Assembly: GCF_018613535.1 (NCBI RefSeq)
Contig: NZ_JAGGQB010000006.1
Coordinates: forward strand, 372,001-436,000
Source of the DNA: Bacillus sp. ISL-51
GTDB taxonomy: Bacteria; Bacillota; Bacilli; Bacillales; Bacillaceae
Length of the DNA: 64,000 nt
Direction: 5' to 3'
Shown here: in pieces, positions 1-10,100 of the stretch
Layout of the letters: the number at the start of each line of letters is the position of its first letter
How positions within the stretch are numbered: the stretch's first letter is position 1
The notes under the pieces: model-generated
The model's database searches: none
Told to the model about the DNA's origin: nothing
The model's input: only the letters and a program-made list of their open reading frames with translations
Made by a program: the position numbers and the translations under genes

Positions 1-192
1 ATGCTGGCGGGACCGTTCTTATTAAAGGAAAAAAATGAAGTTTTCATCAAAAAATGGAGTCAAGAGCTTACGCATACAGAACATATTTACGAACAGATCA
101 GCAGTGCTGCGAAAGACGGGCAGAATCATGAAAAATTAACTGAACTGAAAGAGCGTATCGCTTTGTTAAAGGAGGTTATCGGACATGCCTAA
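1..192 (+). CDS. trmK: tRNA (adenine22-N1)-methyltransferase TrmK, C-terminal end (partial)
   Basis: Only the last 63 codons are inside the window; the gene begins upstream, and the ATG at position 1 is an internal methionine. The visible part is a charged, probably helical tail ending VIGHA. TrmK methylates N1 of adenine 22 in tRNAs using S-adenosylmethionine, and its C-terminal part is a coiled coil after the Rossmann domain. The catalytic domain is not visible, so the call rests on the tail sequence and on the following gene, since trmK-yqfO is the conserved Bacillus order. The stop overlaps the yqfO start by 8 nt, which suggests translational coupling. Confidence 0.8.
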   Translation: MLAGPFLLKEKNEVFIKKWSQELTHTEHIYEQISSAAKDGQNHEKLTELKERIALLKEVIGHA

Positions 193-1306
193 ACATATTA
201 ACGGACAAGAGATCATTCAGTTATTTGAACAATTTTCTCCGAAGGCTTTTGCGGTTGAAGGAGATAAAATCGGTTTGCAAATCGGGAGTCTGAATAAGCC
301 GGTGAAAAATGTGATGGTCACACTTGATGTTCTGGAAAATACAGTGGATGAAGCCATCGAAAAACAGGCCGATTTAATTATCGCCCATCATCCGCCGATT
401 TTCCGGCCGCTTAAACAGATAACGACTGATCAGCCGGCCGGAAGACTGATTGAAAAATGTTTAAAACATGATATCGCCGTATATGCGGCCCATACGAATC
501 TGGATGTGGCTGACGGCGGTGTGAATGACCTGCTTGCAGAGGCTCTCGGCCTTACAGAAACAGAAGTGCTTGTCCCTACGTATACGGACCCGCTTAAAAA
601 GCTTGCCGTGTATGTGCCGAAGGACTATGAAGAAGCTGTCAGAACGGCGCTTGGCAATGCGGGGGCCGGACATATCGGCAATTACAGCCATTGCGCGTTT
701 TCTTCCGAGGGAATCGGCAGCTTTAAGCCGCTGGACGGGGCTAAGCCGTTTATCGGACACACGGGAGAATTGGAGCTCGTCCATGAAGTAAGGCTTGAAT
801 CCGTTTTCCCCGCCAGTTTAGAAAAAGCCGTCGTGAAAGCGGTAGTGAAAAGCCATCCTTACGAAGAGGTGGCGTACGATATTTATCCTGTAGAGCAGTC
901 TCCGCTTGAAAAAGGACTCGGACGCATCGGCAAACTCCAGCAAGACATGACGCTTCAGGAATTCGCATTGTTTGTCAAAGAGAAGTTTGACGTCAACGGA
1001 GTGCGCATGGTCGGCGAGCCTGACAGCACGGTTAAAAAAGTAGCGGTGCTCGGCGGAGACGGGAATAAATATATTTATCAGGCAAAACGAAAAGGCGCAG
1101 ATGTTTACGTGACGGGTGATCTTTATTTTCATGTGGCGCATGACGCGATGATGATGGGATTAAACGTCGTTGACCCTGGACATTACGCTGAAAAAATCAT
1201 GAAAAAAGGCGTAGCTGACAAACTAACGGCCATGGCCGGGGAGAAACATTACGAGGTGCGTATTTTTGCTTCGGAAACAGATACAAATCCATTTACCTTC
1301 TTATAA
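185..1306 (+). CDS. yqfO: NIF3/DUF34-family metal-binding protein YqfO
   Basis: A 373-residue protein of the NIF3-like family, a widespread dinuclear-metal fold whose reaction is not settled. Metal-site motifs are visible: the His pair in IIAHHPPIF (about residues 67-74), HTNLDVADGG (about 103-112), and GHYAEK near the C-terminus. The middle (about 130-235) is the PII-like insertion seen in longer Firmicutes members. The start ATG at 185 follows AAAGGAGG and overlaps trmK, so the two genes are probably one transcript. Transcription ends at the hairpin at 1304-1336. Family assignment is firm; physiological function is unknown. Confidence 0.93.
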   Translation: MPKHINGQEIIQLFEQFSPKAFAVEGDKIGLQIGSLNKPVKNVMVTLDVLENTVDEAIEKQADLIIAHHPPIFRPLKQITTDQPAGRLIEKCLKHDIAVYAAHTNLDVADGGVNDLLAEALGLTETEVLVPTYTDPLKKLAVYVPKDYEEAVRTALGNAGAGHIGNYSHCAFSSEGIGSFKPLDGAKPFIGHTGELELVHEVRLESVFPASLEKAVVKAVVKSHPYEEVAYDIYPVEQSPLEKGLGRIGKLQQDMTLQEFALFVKEKFDVNGVRMVGEPDSTVKKVAVLGGDGNKYIYQAKRKGADVYVTGDLYFHVAHDAMMMGLNVVDPGHYAEKIMKKGVADKLTAMAGEKHYEVRIFASETDTNPFTFL

Positions 1307-1336
1307 AAAAACTGAGGCGGATGCCTCAGTTTTTTA
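1304..1336. terminator. Bidirectional terminator between yqfO and ispH
   Basis: An 8-bp stem (ACTGAGGC / GCCTCAGT) with a GGAT loop is flanked by an A run on the left and a T run on the right, so it can end both converging genes. It overlaps the last codons of ispH. Confidence 0.9.
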
Positions 1337-2270
1337 TCTTTACTTTCGGAAGAATTTTTTGGAGCGGCACGTTATGCTCAACGCCCCAAGTTGATTCATC
1401 GTTATGATCAAATTGTTCTAAAAAGCGGATCACTTCTTTTGTAATCGGCGTCGGTGTGGACGCGCCTGCGGTAACGGCGACTGTATGAACACCTTTGAGC
1501 CAATCAAGCTTTAGTTCACTGAGGTCTCCGATCCGGTAGGCTTTTGTCCCTGCGATTTCTTCTGACACTTGGGCGAGTCTGTTTGAGTTGTTGCTTTTCG
1601 GATCGCCGACGACGATCGTTAAGTCCGCTTTTTTTGCTTGCTCTGATACGGCTTCTTGGCGAACCTGTGTTGCCAGGCATATTTCCTGATGGTATTCCAC
1701 ATGAGGATACTTTTCCTTGACCGCTTCCATAATGTCATGGACGTCCCATTGTGACATTGTCGTTTGGTTCGTGACGATTAATTTTTCTGCCTGGATATCG
1801 AGATTCCTGACATCTTCCTCTGTTTCAACGAGATGAACGATTTCAGGCGCGACGCCGACGGCTCCTTCAGGCTCAGGGTGTCCTTTTTTGCCGATATAGA
1901 TGACGTGATAGCCTTCCGCTTTTACTTTTAAAATTAAGTCATGTGTTTTCGTAACATCGGGGCATGTCGCATCAATCGTTACAAGCCCTTTTTCTTCAGC
2001 TGCTTTCCGAACTTCGGGAGACACTCCGTGAGCCGTGAAAATGACGGTTCCTTTGTCCACCTGCTTTAAAATCTCCAGGCGGTTTGTGCCGTCCAATGTG
2101 TAAATTCCGTCTTCTTCAAATGCATCTGTAACGTGTTTATTGTGAACGATCATTCCGAGTATATATATAGGTCTTGGCAGGCTTTTATCGAGTGACGCGT
2201 TTTTGGCAATGACCATAGCATCAACAACGCCATAACAATAGCCGCGCGGCGAGATTTTGATAACGTCCAA
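1326..2270 (-). CDS. ispH: 4-hydroxy-3-methylbut-2-enyl diphosphate reductase IspH
   Basis: The last enzyme of the MEP pathway: it reduces HMBPP to IPP and DMAPP with a [4Fe-4S] cluster. The three cluster cysteines sit in RGYCYG (near residue 12), DATCPD (about 96) and EICLAT (about 193); the substrate-binding GHPEPEG and the TNQTTMS motif are also present. I chose the TTG at 2270 because AGGAGG lies 9 nt upstream and it gives 314 residues, the length I recall for B. subtilis YqfP; a longer reading to 2309 lacks a better ribosome site. The partner enzyme IspG is encoded at 8458-9585. It converges on yqfO. Confidence 0.96.
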   Translation of the reverse strand: MDVIKISPRGYCYGVVDAMVIAKNASLDKSLPRPIYILGMIVHNKHVTDAFEEDGIYTLDGTNRLEILKQVDKGTVIFTAHGVSPEVRKAAEEKGLVTIDATCPDVTKTHDLILKVKAEGYHVIYIGKKGHPEPEGAVGVAPEIVHLVETEEDVRNLDIQAEKLIVTNQTTMSQWDVHDIMEAVKEKYPHVEYHQEICLATQVRQEAVSEQAKKADLTIVVGDPKSNNSNRLAQVSEEIAGTKAYRIGDLSELKLDWLKGVHTVAVTAGASTPTPITKEVIRFLEQFDHNDESTWGVEHNVPLQKILPKVKIKN

Positions 2271-2393
2271 TGTAGATGTCCTCCTATCAAAAAGTGAGTG
2301 TAGAGGCAATATAAAAAGCCGTAGTTAAACGGCTCTAATCTTGCATTCTTCTGATCTCATTATAGCTAATCTTCCGTGAGATATCAAAGAATG

Positions 2394-3083
2394 TTAAATA
2401 TATAATTTGGGCTTCGATCTGCCTGATGTTCTTTTTGGTTTTGGCGGGTCGGCTGAATCAGCCGCTGCCGCTTCTTTTTTTTTCGAGGCTGAAGCCTGCG
2501 CTGATGTTTTTTTCGATGTTTGTTTTGTTGTTTTAGAAGAGGTGCTTGATTTGGCATCGTCATCTGTCTCGGACGTTTTTTCTGTTTCGTCCTTTTCGTC
2601 TTTTTCTGCTTCTTCTTTTGTTTCGGCAGTTTCGTTCTCCTTCTTTTCTGCAGTCTCATCATCATTGCTGCTTAATTGGCTGTACAGCTTCATCATGGCG
2701 GGCAGATTCCGGACTAAAGGACCGTACTGCTGTATCATTGGCGTAACCTGCTGGGCCATGCCGAGCACCTTTTGAACGTTGCCGAGCATACTTGACAGTG
2801 ACGCCGGACTGGCTAAATTCTGAATACCTTGCAGGCCTGCGCTTGCGCCCCCGCTTGCCGCGGCTGGTGCGGACGCAGCCCCGCCTCCCGAACCAGGCAA
2901 AAACTTAGACAGCATTCCTTTTAAACCTCCGCCCGCGCCGCCGTTTGTTACGCCTGCACCTGTAATCTGCTGCTGAGGGAAAAACTGCCGGGCTGCCATA
3001 GAAGCTCCTCTTCCCATCATCCGCGGGTTCATCATCTGTCGGCCCTGCTGCGCTATATTTCTCATCGGCTGCTGTGGAAACAT
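2394..3083 (-). CDS. yqfQ: YqfQ/VrrA-family low-complexity protein
   Basis: A 229-residue protein of unknown function. It has four zones: a Met/Gln/Arg-rich N-terminus (MFPQQPMRN, about 1-45), a Gly/Ala/Ser-rich linker (about 45-85), a conserved hydrophobic core (about 88-140, with MLGNVQKVLGMAQQV and GPLVRNLPAMMKL), and a long Lys/Glu/Thr/Ser tail to the end. VrrA-like family members in bacilli show this organisation and are suspected spore or coat-associated proteins; that role is inference. The ATG at 3083 follows AAAGGAGG. The biased tail creates long open frames on the other strands, which are artefacts. Confidence 0.85.
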   Translation of the reverse strand: MFPQQPMRNIAQQGRQMMNPRMMGRGASMAARQFFPQQQITGAGVTNGGAGGGLKGMLSKFLPGSGGGAASAPAAASGGASAGLQGIQNLASPASLSSMLGNVQKVLGMAQQVTPMIQQYGPLVRNLPAMMKLYSQLSSNDDETAEKKENETAETKEEAEKDEKDETEKTSETDDDAKSSTSSKTTKQTSKKTSAQASASKKKEAAAADSADPPKPKRTSGRSKPKLYI

Positions 3084-3248
3084 ACTTGTACCTCCTTTCT
3101 GTCTCTCTGCTATTACAATATGCATCGAAGGGGGCATTTGCTTTTCAGTCTCAAAAAACAGGTTCCCCCAAGACATGGTGTTTTTAAGTAAAATCGGTTA
3201 TAATGTGATGATGGACACATAATGTGCCGCTTTAAGGAGCTGGGAAAA

Positions 3249-4565
3249 ATGAAAGAAACGAAATTTGAGCTATACAACTTAAAACCGTTTATTATAGATG
3301 CAGTTCACCGCCTCGGTTTTTATGAACCGACAGATATTCAAAAACGGCTGATACCTGCTGTATTGAAAAACGAAAGCGTAATAGGGCAATCCCAGACGGG
3401 AACAGGGAAAACCCACGCTTACTTATTGCCTCTATTGAACCGGATTGATCCGAGTTCTGACGTTGTACAGGCTGTCATTACAGCGCCGACGAGAGAGCTT
3501 GCCAATCAGATTCATCAGGAAGCGCTGAAAATTACTCAGGGTGCAACAGACCAGCCGATTCGGTCAAAATGCTTTATCGGCGGGACAGACAAACAAAAAT
3601 CAATTGACAAATTGAAAACACAGCCTCATCTCGTTGTCGGTACACCGGGCCGCATTGCGGATCTCATTAAGGCACAGGCACTGAATGTTTACAAAGCGGA
3701 ATCCCTTGTTATTGATGAAGCTGACCTCATGCTTGATATGGGGTTTTTAGCAGACGTTGATTACATTGGATCCCGGATGCCTGAAAACTTGCAGATGCTC
3801 GTTTTCTCGGCTACGATCCCAGAAAAGCTGAAACCGTTTTTGAAAAAATATATGGAGAATCCGAAATACGCGCATGTAGAGCCGAAAAGAATCACTGCAG
3901 ATAAAATCGAGCATGTTTTAATTCCTTCCAAACAGCGTGATAAGGACAAGCTGCTTTTTGACATGATGTCACATATAAACCCTTATTTAGGCATTGTTTT
4001 TGCAAACACGAAAAACACCGCTGACCATATTGCGCGGTATCTGACGGAAAAAGGAATGAAGATCGGCCTCCTGCACGGAGGATTAACGCCGCGTGAGCGT
4101 AAAAAAGTCATGAAACAGATTAATGATCTTGAATTCACATACGTGATCGCAACGGACCTTGCAGCCAGAGGGATCGACATTAAAGGCGTAAGCCATGTCA
4201 TAAACTATGAGCTTCCGGATGATCTGGATTTTTATGTCCATCGTGTCGGAAGAACGGCCCGCGCCGGCTCTTCAGGACAAGCGCTGACCATTTATGAGAT
4301 TTCCGATGAGGACGCGCTCGTCAGTCTTGAAAAAATGGGCATCGAGTTTGACTATGCAGAGCTTGTAAACGGCGAATGGAAAAAAGGTGATGACCGCCAT
4401 CGCCGTAAAAAACGGAAAAAGACGCAAAATGAAGCTGACCAAATCGCTCAGCGCCTTGTGAAAAAACCGAAAAAAGTGAAGCCGGGCTATAAAAAGAAAA
4501 TGGGCTACGAAATGGAAAAAATTAAAAGAAAACAGAGAAGAAATCAATCTAACAAAGGAAAGTAG
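3249..4565 (+). CDS. cshB: DEAD-box RNA helicase CshB
   Basis: A 438-residue ATP-dependent RNA helicase associated with cold adaptation and ribosome or mRNA metabolism. All core motifs are visible: Q motif ([11 protein letters not shown]), motif I SQTGTGKT (about 44-51), PTREL, GTPGR, motif II DEAD in [11 protein letters not shown], then ARGIDIKG and [10 protein letters not shown] of the second RecA domain. The last 70 residues are a Lys/Arg-rich tail that probably binds RNA. The ATG at 3249 has AAGGAG about 10 nt upstream and matches the B. subtilis CshB length. nfo follows 10 nt after its stop, so they are likely cotranscribed. Confidence 0.95.
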   Translation: MKETKFELYNLKPFIIDAVHRLGFYEPTDIQKRLIPAVLKNESVIGQSQTGTGKTHAYLLPLLNRIDPSSDVVQAVITAPTRELANQIHQEALKITQGATDQPIRSKCFIGGTDKQKSIDKLKTQPHLVVGTPGRIADLIKAQALNVYKAESLVIDEADLMLDMGFLADVDYIGSRMPENLQMLVFSATIPEKLKPFLKKYMENPKYAHVEPKRITADKIEHVLIPSKQRDKDKLLFDMMSHINPYLGIVFANTKNTADHIARYLTEKGMKIGLLHGGLTPRERKKVMKQINDLEFTYVIATDLAARGIDIKGVSHVINYELPDDLDFYVHRVGRTARAGSSGQALTIYEISDEDALVSLEKMGIEFDYAELVNGEWKKGDDRHRRKKRKKTQNEADQIAQRLVKKPKKVKPGYKKKMGYEMEKIKRKQRRNQSNKGK

Positions 4566-4575
4566 GGGAATCGGG

Positions 4576-5469
4576 TTGCTGAGAATAGGTTCGCACGTCT
4601 CGATGAGCGGAAAGCATATGCTTCTTGCCGCAAGTAAGGAGGCCGTCTCATACGGGGCGAATACGTTTATGATTTATACGGGCGCACCCCAAAATACGCG
4701 GCGTAAAAAAATAGAAGACCTCAATATCGAGGCTGGCCGCGCCCATATGAAGGAAAACGGCATCGATGAAATTGTCGTGCATGCGCCTTATATCATTAAT
4801 ATCGGAAACACGACAAACCCGGCAACATTTGAGCTGGGGGTTGATTTTCTCCGTTCTGAAATTGAAAGAACGGCAGCGATCGGCGCAAAGCAAATCGTGC
4901 TTCATCCGGGCGCCCATGTCGGAGCGGGAGCAGAAACGGGCATAAAAAAAATCATTGAAGGTTTAAACGAAGTCATTGAACCGAATCAAAATGTTCAAAT
5001 TGCGCTCGAAACAATGGCAGGCAAAGGGTCTGAATGTGGCAGAAGCTTTGAAGAGCTTGCCGAGATTATCGGAGGCGTCACGCACAATGAGCATCTTTCC
5101 GTTTGTTTTGACACATGCCATACACACGATGCGGGATATGACGTTGCCAATGATTTTGACGGCGTCCTGAATGAATTCGACAAAATTGTCGGCATCGACA
5201 GGATTAAAGTGCTTCATGTTAATGACAGTAAAAATGTCAGAGGGGCGAGAAAAGACCGGCATGAAAATATCGGCTTTGGAGAAATCGGTTTTGACGCTCT
5301 TCAATATATCGTTCATCATGAGCAGCTTGCCGGCATTCCGAAAATCCTTGAAACACCGTATGTAGGCGAAGATAAGAAAAATAAAAAACCTCCATACCGT
5401 TTTGAAATTCAAATGCTGAAAGAAAAGCAGTTCGACGAGGAGCTGCTCGAAAAAATATTGGCTCAATAA
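4576..5469 (+). CDS. nfo: Type IV apurinic/apyrimidinic endonuclease Nfo
   Basis: Endonuclease IV, 297 residues, a TIM-barrel base-excision repair enzyme that cuts 5' of abasic sites and uses three zinc ions. Metal ligands fall in recognisable motifs: [12 protein letters not shown] (His near 69), [18 protein letters not shown] (catalytic Glu), [20 protein letters not shown], and RHENIG. The start is TTG at 4576, leading into [12 protein letters not shown]; the upstream GGGG-rich site is weak, and coupling to cshB probably helps translation. In B. subtilis it acts in spore DNA repair with ExoA. It ends at the hairpin at 5471-5498. Confidence 0.96.
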   Translation: MLRIGSHVSMSGKHMLLAASKEAVSYGANTFMIYTGAPQNTRRKKIEDLNIEAGRAHMKENGIDEIVVHAPYIINIGNTTNPATFELGVDFLRSEIERTAAIGAKQIVLHPGAHVGAGAETGIKKIIEGLNEVIEPNQNVQIALETMAGKGSECGRSFEELAEIIGGVTHNEHLSVCFDTCHTHDAGYDVANDFDGVLNEFDKIVGIDRIKVLHVNDSKNVRGARKDRHENIGFGEIGFDALQYIVHHEQLAGIPKILETPYVGEDKKNKKPPYRFEIQMLKEKQFDEELLEKILAQ

Positions 5470-5470
5470 G

Positions 5471-5498
5471 AAGGGGGGACAATTGTCCCTCCTTTTTT
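5471..5498. terminator. Terminator of nfo (convergent with yqfT)
   Basis: Near-perfect inverted repeat AAGGGGGGACAA / TTGTCCCTCCTT followed by TTTT. It overlaps the yqfT stop codon. Confidence 0.85.
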
Positions 5499-5751
5499 AA
5501 CTTGTGAATTGATTGAAAAGTTCGTCAACTTTCCGGGCTGTTCCTTTAGAGGTTATCGTTTCCACTTTTTTCAGCAGCCGTAAGCGCTCCTGCTCATCAA
5601 AAATATTAATGTTTTTACCGTGCATCAGTTCCGCAACTTCCGCAGCTTGGTTTCTTGTAAGACTGATGCCGTATTGCTTAGAATACTTCAGCAAATCGTC
5701 TGCAGTGACTTGATTGAGCCGCTGCAAAATAATTCTTTGAATTAAAATCAT
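5497..5751 (-). CDS. yqfT: DUF2624 small protein YqfT
   Basis: An 84-residue helical protein beginning MILIQRIILQRLNQ. It resembles the DUF2624 family of Bacillaceae, which has no known function. The sequence is rich in charged residues without signal peptide or membrane segment, so it is probably cytosolic. I chose the ATG at 5751 because GAGGTG lies 9 nt upstream; GTG 5763 sits inside that ribosome site and TTG 5757 is too close. It converges on nfo and is divergent from yqfU. Confidence 0.8.
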   Translation of the reverse strand: MILIQRIILQRLNQVTADDLLKYSKQYGISLTRNQAAEVAELMHGKNINIFDEQERLRLLKKVETITSKGTARKVDELFNQFTS

Positions 5752-5842
5752 TGGCAATTTCACCTCTTTAGAGATAATGTATTGAGCAAATCATTAAAAT
5801 GTTACAGCTTTTAATGGTAAAATAGAGATATATGCTATTTAA

Positions 5843-6751
<909 letters not shown>

Positions 6752-6802
6752 GGCTTTCATTTACTTTTATTAATTTTATAGGTATAATTTTATACATCAT
6801 AA

Positions 6803-6837
6803 GAAAATGGCCTGCTGATCAGCTGCCATTTTCTTTT
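6803..6837 (+). terminator. Terminator of yqfU
   Basis: A 9-bp stem (GAAAATGGC / GCCATTTTC) closed by an inner palindrome GCTGATCAGC and followed by TTTTT. Confidence 0.85.
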
Positions 6838-6870
6838 TGGAGCGATATGTGAAGTAAAGGGGAGGACCTC

Positions 6871-7281
6871 ATGAACGTACAAGAAGCGTTGAACCTGCTG
6901 AAAGAAAAAGGGTATAAATATACGAGCAAGCGTGAAGACATGCTTCAGCTTTTTGCTGATTCTGATAAATATTTGACCGCAAAAAACGTGCTTGCCGCAT
7001 TAAATGATGACTATCCGGGTTTAAGCTTTGATACTATATACAGAAATCTTTCTTTATATGAAGAGCTCGGCATATTGGAAACGACGGAACTTTCCGGAGA
7101 AAAACTGTTCCGTTTTACATGCTCCTACACCCATCACCATCACCATTTTATCTGTTTAACCTGCGGGAAAACGAAGGAAATTGAGTCCTGTCCGATGGAT
7201 AAGCTTCACGATGATTTGGAAGGGTATGAGATCAGCGGCCATAAATTTGAAATTTACGGAACATGTCCTGCGTGCCAATAA
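6871..7281 (+). CDS. zur: Zinc uptake regulator Zur (Fur family)
   Basis: A Fur-family repressor that shuts off zinc-uptake genes and zinc-free ribosomal paralogues when zinc is plentiful. The N-terminal winged helix (1-80) contains [21 protein letters not shown]; then come the HHHHHF metal segment (about 89-94), CLTCGK (structural zinc) and GTCPAC near the end. All key Cys/His residues are present. It is 136 residues; the B. subtilis protein, as I recall, carries about nine extra residues after the last CxxC, so the tail is shorter here. ATG 6871 follows AAGGGGAGGACC. Single-gene unit bounded by terminators. Confidence 0.95.
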   Translation: MNVQEALNLLKEKGYKYTSKREDMLQLFADSDKYLTAKNVLAALNDDYPGLSFDTIYRNLSLYEELGILETTELSGEKLFRFTCSYTHHHHHFICLTCGKTKEIESCPMDKLHDDLEGYEISGHKFEIYGTCPACQ

Positions 7282-7315
7282 TAAAAAACCTCCTGCCCGC
7301 CAGGAGGTTTTTTAT
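7282..7315. terminator. Bidirectional terminator between zur and yqfW
   Basis: Stem CCTCCTG / CAGGAGG with an A run before and a T run after; it can serve both converging genes. Confidence 0.9.
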
Positions 7316-7334
7316 TATACAGAGGCTCCGTTTC

Positions 7335-7916
7335 TCAGCTCTTTACCCGCTGAAGGCTGTGTTTGTTTTGATCTATCCATGAAACGGCTTCAAGCCAATT
7401 GTTAACTCTGATAATATTTGAATCGATGGGGAGCTGATTGTAAGGGGAGTCAAACAGAATCACCGGAATGCCGGCTTCTTTTGCGATCATCGTGGCGTTG
7501 CCGTGGTGATCTTCAAAAAACAAATCAATGTCATGCTTTTTGACAGCTTCCACTTTATGATGTCCGCCGACAAGCTCGACATGGTCATAGTGAATGTCAC
7601 GGCTTGTGAACCAGTCTAATGTCACATCCGCCAAGTGACCGCGTCTTGCCGTAATATATATGAGACGGTGCTCTTCTTTCAGCCCGTCCAGCGCTTGTTT
7701 GGCGAAATCCGCAAGTTTTGCTTCTTTATAAATGGCTGCTTCATGGACATTCATCCAATCCCAAAATTCTTCTGTCGTAATCTTCAGCAGCTTAGTCAAA
7801 TCATAATCAGTCATATCATCCAAAGTAATGGAAAGGTGAAATGAGCGGTTTAAATAAGGGACAAACGTATCCTGTGCCGTAATCGTGCCGTCAATATCTA
7901 TACCTAAACGTAACAT
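7335..7916 (-). CDS. yqfW: HAD-superfamily 5'-nucleotidase-like protein YqfW
   Basis: A 193-residue HAD phosphatase-like protein. Motif I is LGIDIDGTIT at residues 3-12 with nucleophile Asp, motif II is YITARRG, and motif III/IV is FEDHHGNA. It resembles the NagD/5'-deoxynucleotidase (UPF0655-type) group, so a small phosphorylated substrate such as a nucleotide is likely, but none is known. I chose the ATG at 7916, preceded by ATAGGAG at good spacing, rather than the GTG two codons upstream. Cytosolic, single gene. Confidence 0.85.
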   Translation of the reverse strand: MLRLGIDIDGTITAQDTFVPYLNRSFHLSITLDDMTDYDLTKLLKITTEEFWDWMNVHEAAIYKEAKLADFAKQALDGLKEEHRLIYITARRGHLADVTLDWFTSRDIHYDHVELVGGHHKVEAVKKHDIDLFFEDHHGNATMIAKEAGIPVILFDSPYNQLPIDSNIIRVNNWLEAVSWIDQNKHSLQRVKS

Positions 7917-8054
7917 GTCCACACTCCTATATTTTCATCCCTTTCAGTGTAACATAAACAATTAACAATAACAGAAAAGTTTAGCAAACATGATTCCGGA
8001 AAAAAGGTGAAAACTAAAAAAGCTCCTTTAATAAAAGAGAAGGGGGAATTGAAG

Positions 8055-8432
8055 GTGGCATACGATTACGAAAAACGCGAAGGCAACAACTATTATGTGG
8101 ACCATGGTTCTGAAGGTACAGATATAACGCGTGATGTTTATTCAGAAGAAACAGCTGCTGAAATCGCAGAGCCTTACCGTGCTTCTGACCGAATCAGCGA
8201 CCGCGATGATGACCGCGGCGACACAAATGTAAATGAAGGCCGTGGGATAGGGTACGCAGCATTAGCCCTTTCGATCATCTCACTGTTTGTGCTTCCTGTT
8301 TTATTAGGAGCATGCGGCATTATCGTCGGCTATATCGCAAGAAGAAGAGGCGCGGGCGCTTTAGGCGGCTGGGCGATGGGAATCGGTATTGTTTCTCTGG
8401 TGCTCGGCATCTTTATCACACCGTTTTTCTAA
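8055..8432 (+). CDS. yqfX: DUF4190-like membrane protein YqfX
   Basis: A 125-residue protein with an acidic, Asp/Arg-rich N-terminal half (DRISDRDDDRGDTN) and two hydrophobic helices in the C-terminal half separated by an ARRRGAG turn with Gly/Ala-rich packing. This resembles small DUF4190 membrane proteins; no function is known. I chose GTG at 8055 (VAYDYEKREG) because AGGGGG lies upstream at good spacing. An upstream in-frame GTG at 8007 would add 16 basic residues but has a weaker site. Confidence 0.8.
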   Translation: MAYDYEKREGNNYYVDHGSEGTDITRDVYSEETAAEIAEPYRASDRISDRDDDRGDTNVNEGRGIGYAALALSIISLFVLPVLLGACGIIVGYIARRRGAGALGGWAMGIGIVSLVLGIFITPFF

Positions 8433-8433
8433 C

Positions 8434-8472
8434 ACAAAAAGGCTTGACGGATATCCGTCAAGCTTTTTGTGT
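8434..8472. terminator. Bidirectional terminator between yqfX and ispG
   Basis: Long inverted repeat around CTTGACGG-ATAT-CCGTCAAG flanked by A and T runs; it overlaps the last codons of ispG. Confidence 0.9.
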
Positions 8473-9585
8473 TTCCTGCTGTAATTTTGCTTTTTCCGCT
8501 TCAAGCTTTGCGTAGTGTTCTTCAGCAAGCTTGTCAATTTCTTTTTTCAGCTCGTCGACCATTGTTTCCTCAGGAACTTTGCGGACGATTTCGCCTTTGC
8601 GGAAAAGAAGTCCTTCGCCGCGGGCGCCGGCAATGCCGATGTCTGCTTCTCTGGCTTCTCCGGGACCGTTTACGGCGCATCCGAGAACCGCCACTTTGAT
8701 CGGTGCTTTTACCTTCGAGATGTATTCTTCCACTTCATTTGCGATGCTGATCAGATCAATTTCAATCCGTCCGCATGTCGGGCATGAAATAAGCGTGGCA
8801 GCGTTTGAAGCAAGCCCGAATGATTTTAACAGCTCTCTGGCCACTTTCACTTCTTCAACCGGGTCGGCGCTTAAGGAGATACGCATTGTATTTCCGATTC
8901 CTTTGCTTAAAATAGCGCCCAGTCCGGCCGCGCTTTTTACCGTTCCGGCAAACAGCGTGCCTGATTCTGTGATCCCGAGGTGAAGCGGGTAATCAAAAGC
9001 CTTTGCCGCTTTTTCATACGCTTCAATCGCAAGGTTCACGTCAGATGCTTTCATGCTGACGATGATGTCATGAAAGTCAAGGTCTTCCAGAATTTTAATA
9101 TGATGAAGCGCACTTTCAACCATTCCGTCAGCAGTCGGATAGCCGTATTTTTCTAAAATCCGTTTTTCTAAAGAGCCTGCGTTAACCCCGATCCGAATCG
9201 GAATTCCTTTCTCTTTCGCCGCTTTTACGACGGCTTCCACTTTTTCGCGGCGGCCGATATTTCCCGGATTGATTCTGATTTTGTCAGCGCCGCCCTCAAT
9301 GGCTTTTAATGCGAGCTTATAATCAAAATGAATATCCACAACGAGGGGGATGGAAATTTGTTTTTTAATATCCGCAATGGCATTAGCAGCGCGTTCGTCC
9401 GGGCATGCCACCCGCACGATTTGGCAGCCGGCTTCGGCTAAACGGTTGATTTCCGCCACTGTTGCTTCTACGTCGTGTGTTTTTGTCGTCGTCATGCTCT
9501 GAATGACAACTTCATTATTTCCGCCTATTGTTAAAGGTCCCACTTTGACGGGACGCGTTTTTGTACGATGGGTGATTTCACTCAC
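8458..9585 (-). CDS. ispG: 4-hydroxy-3-methylbut-2-enyl diphosphate synthase IspG
   Basis: The penultimate MEP-pathway enzyme converts MEcPP to HMBPP with a [4Fe-4S] cluster. The 375-residue protein has the N-terminal TIM barrel ([33 protein letters not shown]) and the C-terminal cluster domain with SCPTCGR and GCAVNGPGE supplying the cysteines. ATG 9585 is preceded by AAGGAGCG. Together with IspH at 1326-2270, both reductive iron-sulfur steps of isoprenoid synthesis are encoded within 8 kb, although as separate transcripts. Confidence 0.96.
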   Translation of the reverse strand: MSEITHRTKTRPVKVGPLTIGGNNEVVIQSMTTTKTHDVEATVAEINRLAEAGCQIVRVACPDERAANAIADIKKQISIPLVVDIHFDYKLALKAIEGGADKIRINPGNIGRREKVEAVVKAAKEKGIPIRIGVNAGSLEKRILEKYGYPTADGMVESALHHIKILEDLDFHDIIVSMKASDVNLAIEAYEKAAKAFDYPLHLGITESGTLFAGTVKSAAGLGAILSKGIGNTMRISLSADPVEEVKVARELLKSFGLASNAATLISCPTCGRIEIDLISIANEVEEYISKVKAPIKVAVLGCAVNGPGEAREADIGIAGARGEGLLFRKGEIVRKVPEETMVDELKKEIDKLAEEHYAKLEAEKAKLQQETQKA

Positions 9586-9707
9586 TTGTCAATCGCTCCT
9601 TAATTGTAGTTACCGCTTGTAAGTCAGTCCTCATACGTTTTCAGGCAACTTCTATTTACATGTTATATTGTAACAGTGTATTTGCCGAACTGACAAGAAA
9701 TTAACGT

Positions 9708-10010
9708 TTAATTACGGTAGACAGGGAATTTATAAGCCGCACCGGCTTGAATGGCATTTGCTTTTACATTCGGATTCAGCGCTTCGAAATCTTTTACGAT
9801 ATCGTCAGGCGTTTTGGTTGCGCCGACTATCGATATGACCGTATCCCCTTTTTTGACAGTGACCGTTTTGTATCCCGCGTCCTGTTTTGCCGGCTGTGCG
9901 GCCGCTGCGTATACAGGAAGGTCTTGAGAGGGAATGGTTCCGATTTTGAGATCGTAAAATATAATAAACATCACAAATAAACTGCCGAAAACAAAGGTAA
10001 ACCGCTTCAT
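9708..10010 (-). CDS. yqfZ: LysM-domain exported protein YqfZ
   Basis: A 100-residue protein with an N-terminal membrane anchor or signal (MKRFTFVFGSLFVMFIIFYDL) and a C-terminal LysM peptidoglycan-binding domain (VKKGDTVISIVGA ... LNPNVKANAIQAGAAYKFP). It is probably held at the outer face of the membrane or cell wall. I chose ATG 10010 because GGGAGGCGG lies 8 nt upstream. In the B. subtilis group YqfZ is grouped with sporulation and mother-cell genes; no such promoter was confirmed here. In B. subtilis yqgA follows; it is not found here. Confidence 0.85.
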   Translation of the reverse strand: MKRFTFVFGSLFVMFIIFYDLKIGTIPSQDLPVYAAAAQPAKQDAGYKTVTVKKGDTVISIVGATKTPDDIVKDFEALNPNVKANAIQAGAAYKFPVYRN

Positions 10011-10076
10011 ATCATCCGCCTCCCGCATACGTTTTACTTCATTGTATGCTTGTCCCATTTTGTTCATGACAAAATA

Positions 10077-10096
10077 AGACTGCCTAGAGGCAGTCT
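10077..10096 (-). terminator. Terminator after yqgB
   Basis: An 8-bp stem (AGACTGCC / GGCAGTCT) with a 4-nt loop, followed on the minus strand by TTATTTTG. Confidence 0.7.
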
Positions 10097-10100
10097 CCGT

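Noticed and set aside
2407..2775. 122-codon plus-strand open frame
   Set aside because: Antisense of the Lys/Glu/Ser-rich tail of yqfQ; its Ser/Phe/Val-rich translation is a composition artefact, and no ribosome site precedes it.
4963..5466. 167-codon minus-strand frame opposite nfo
   Set aside because: Shadow of nfo; no ribosome site or domain.
7130..7150. His-rich run in Zur that looks like an engineered His tag
   Set aside because: Natural metal-binding HHHHHF segment of Zur, conserved in B. subtilis.
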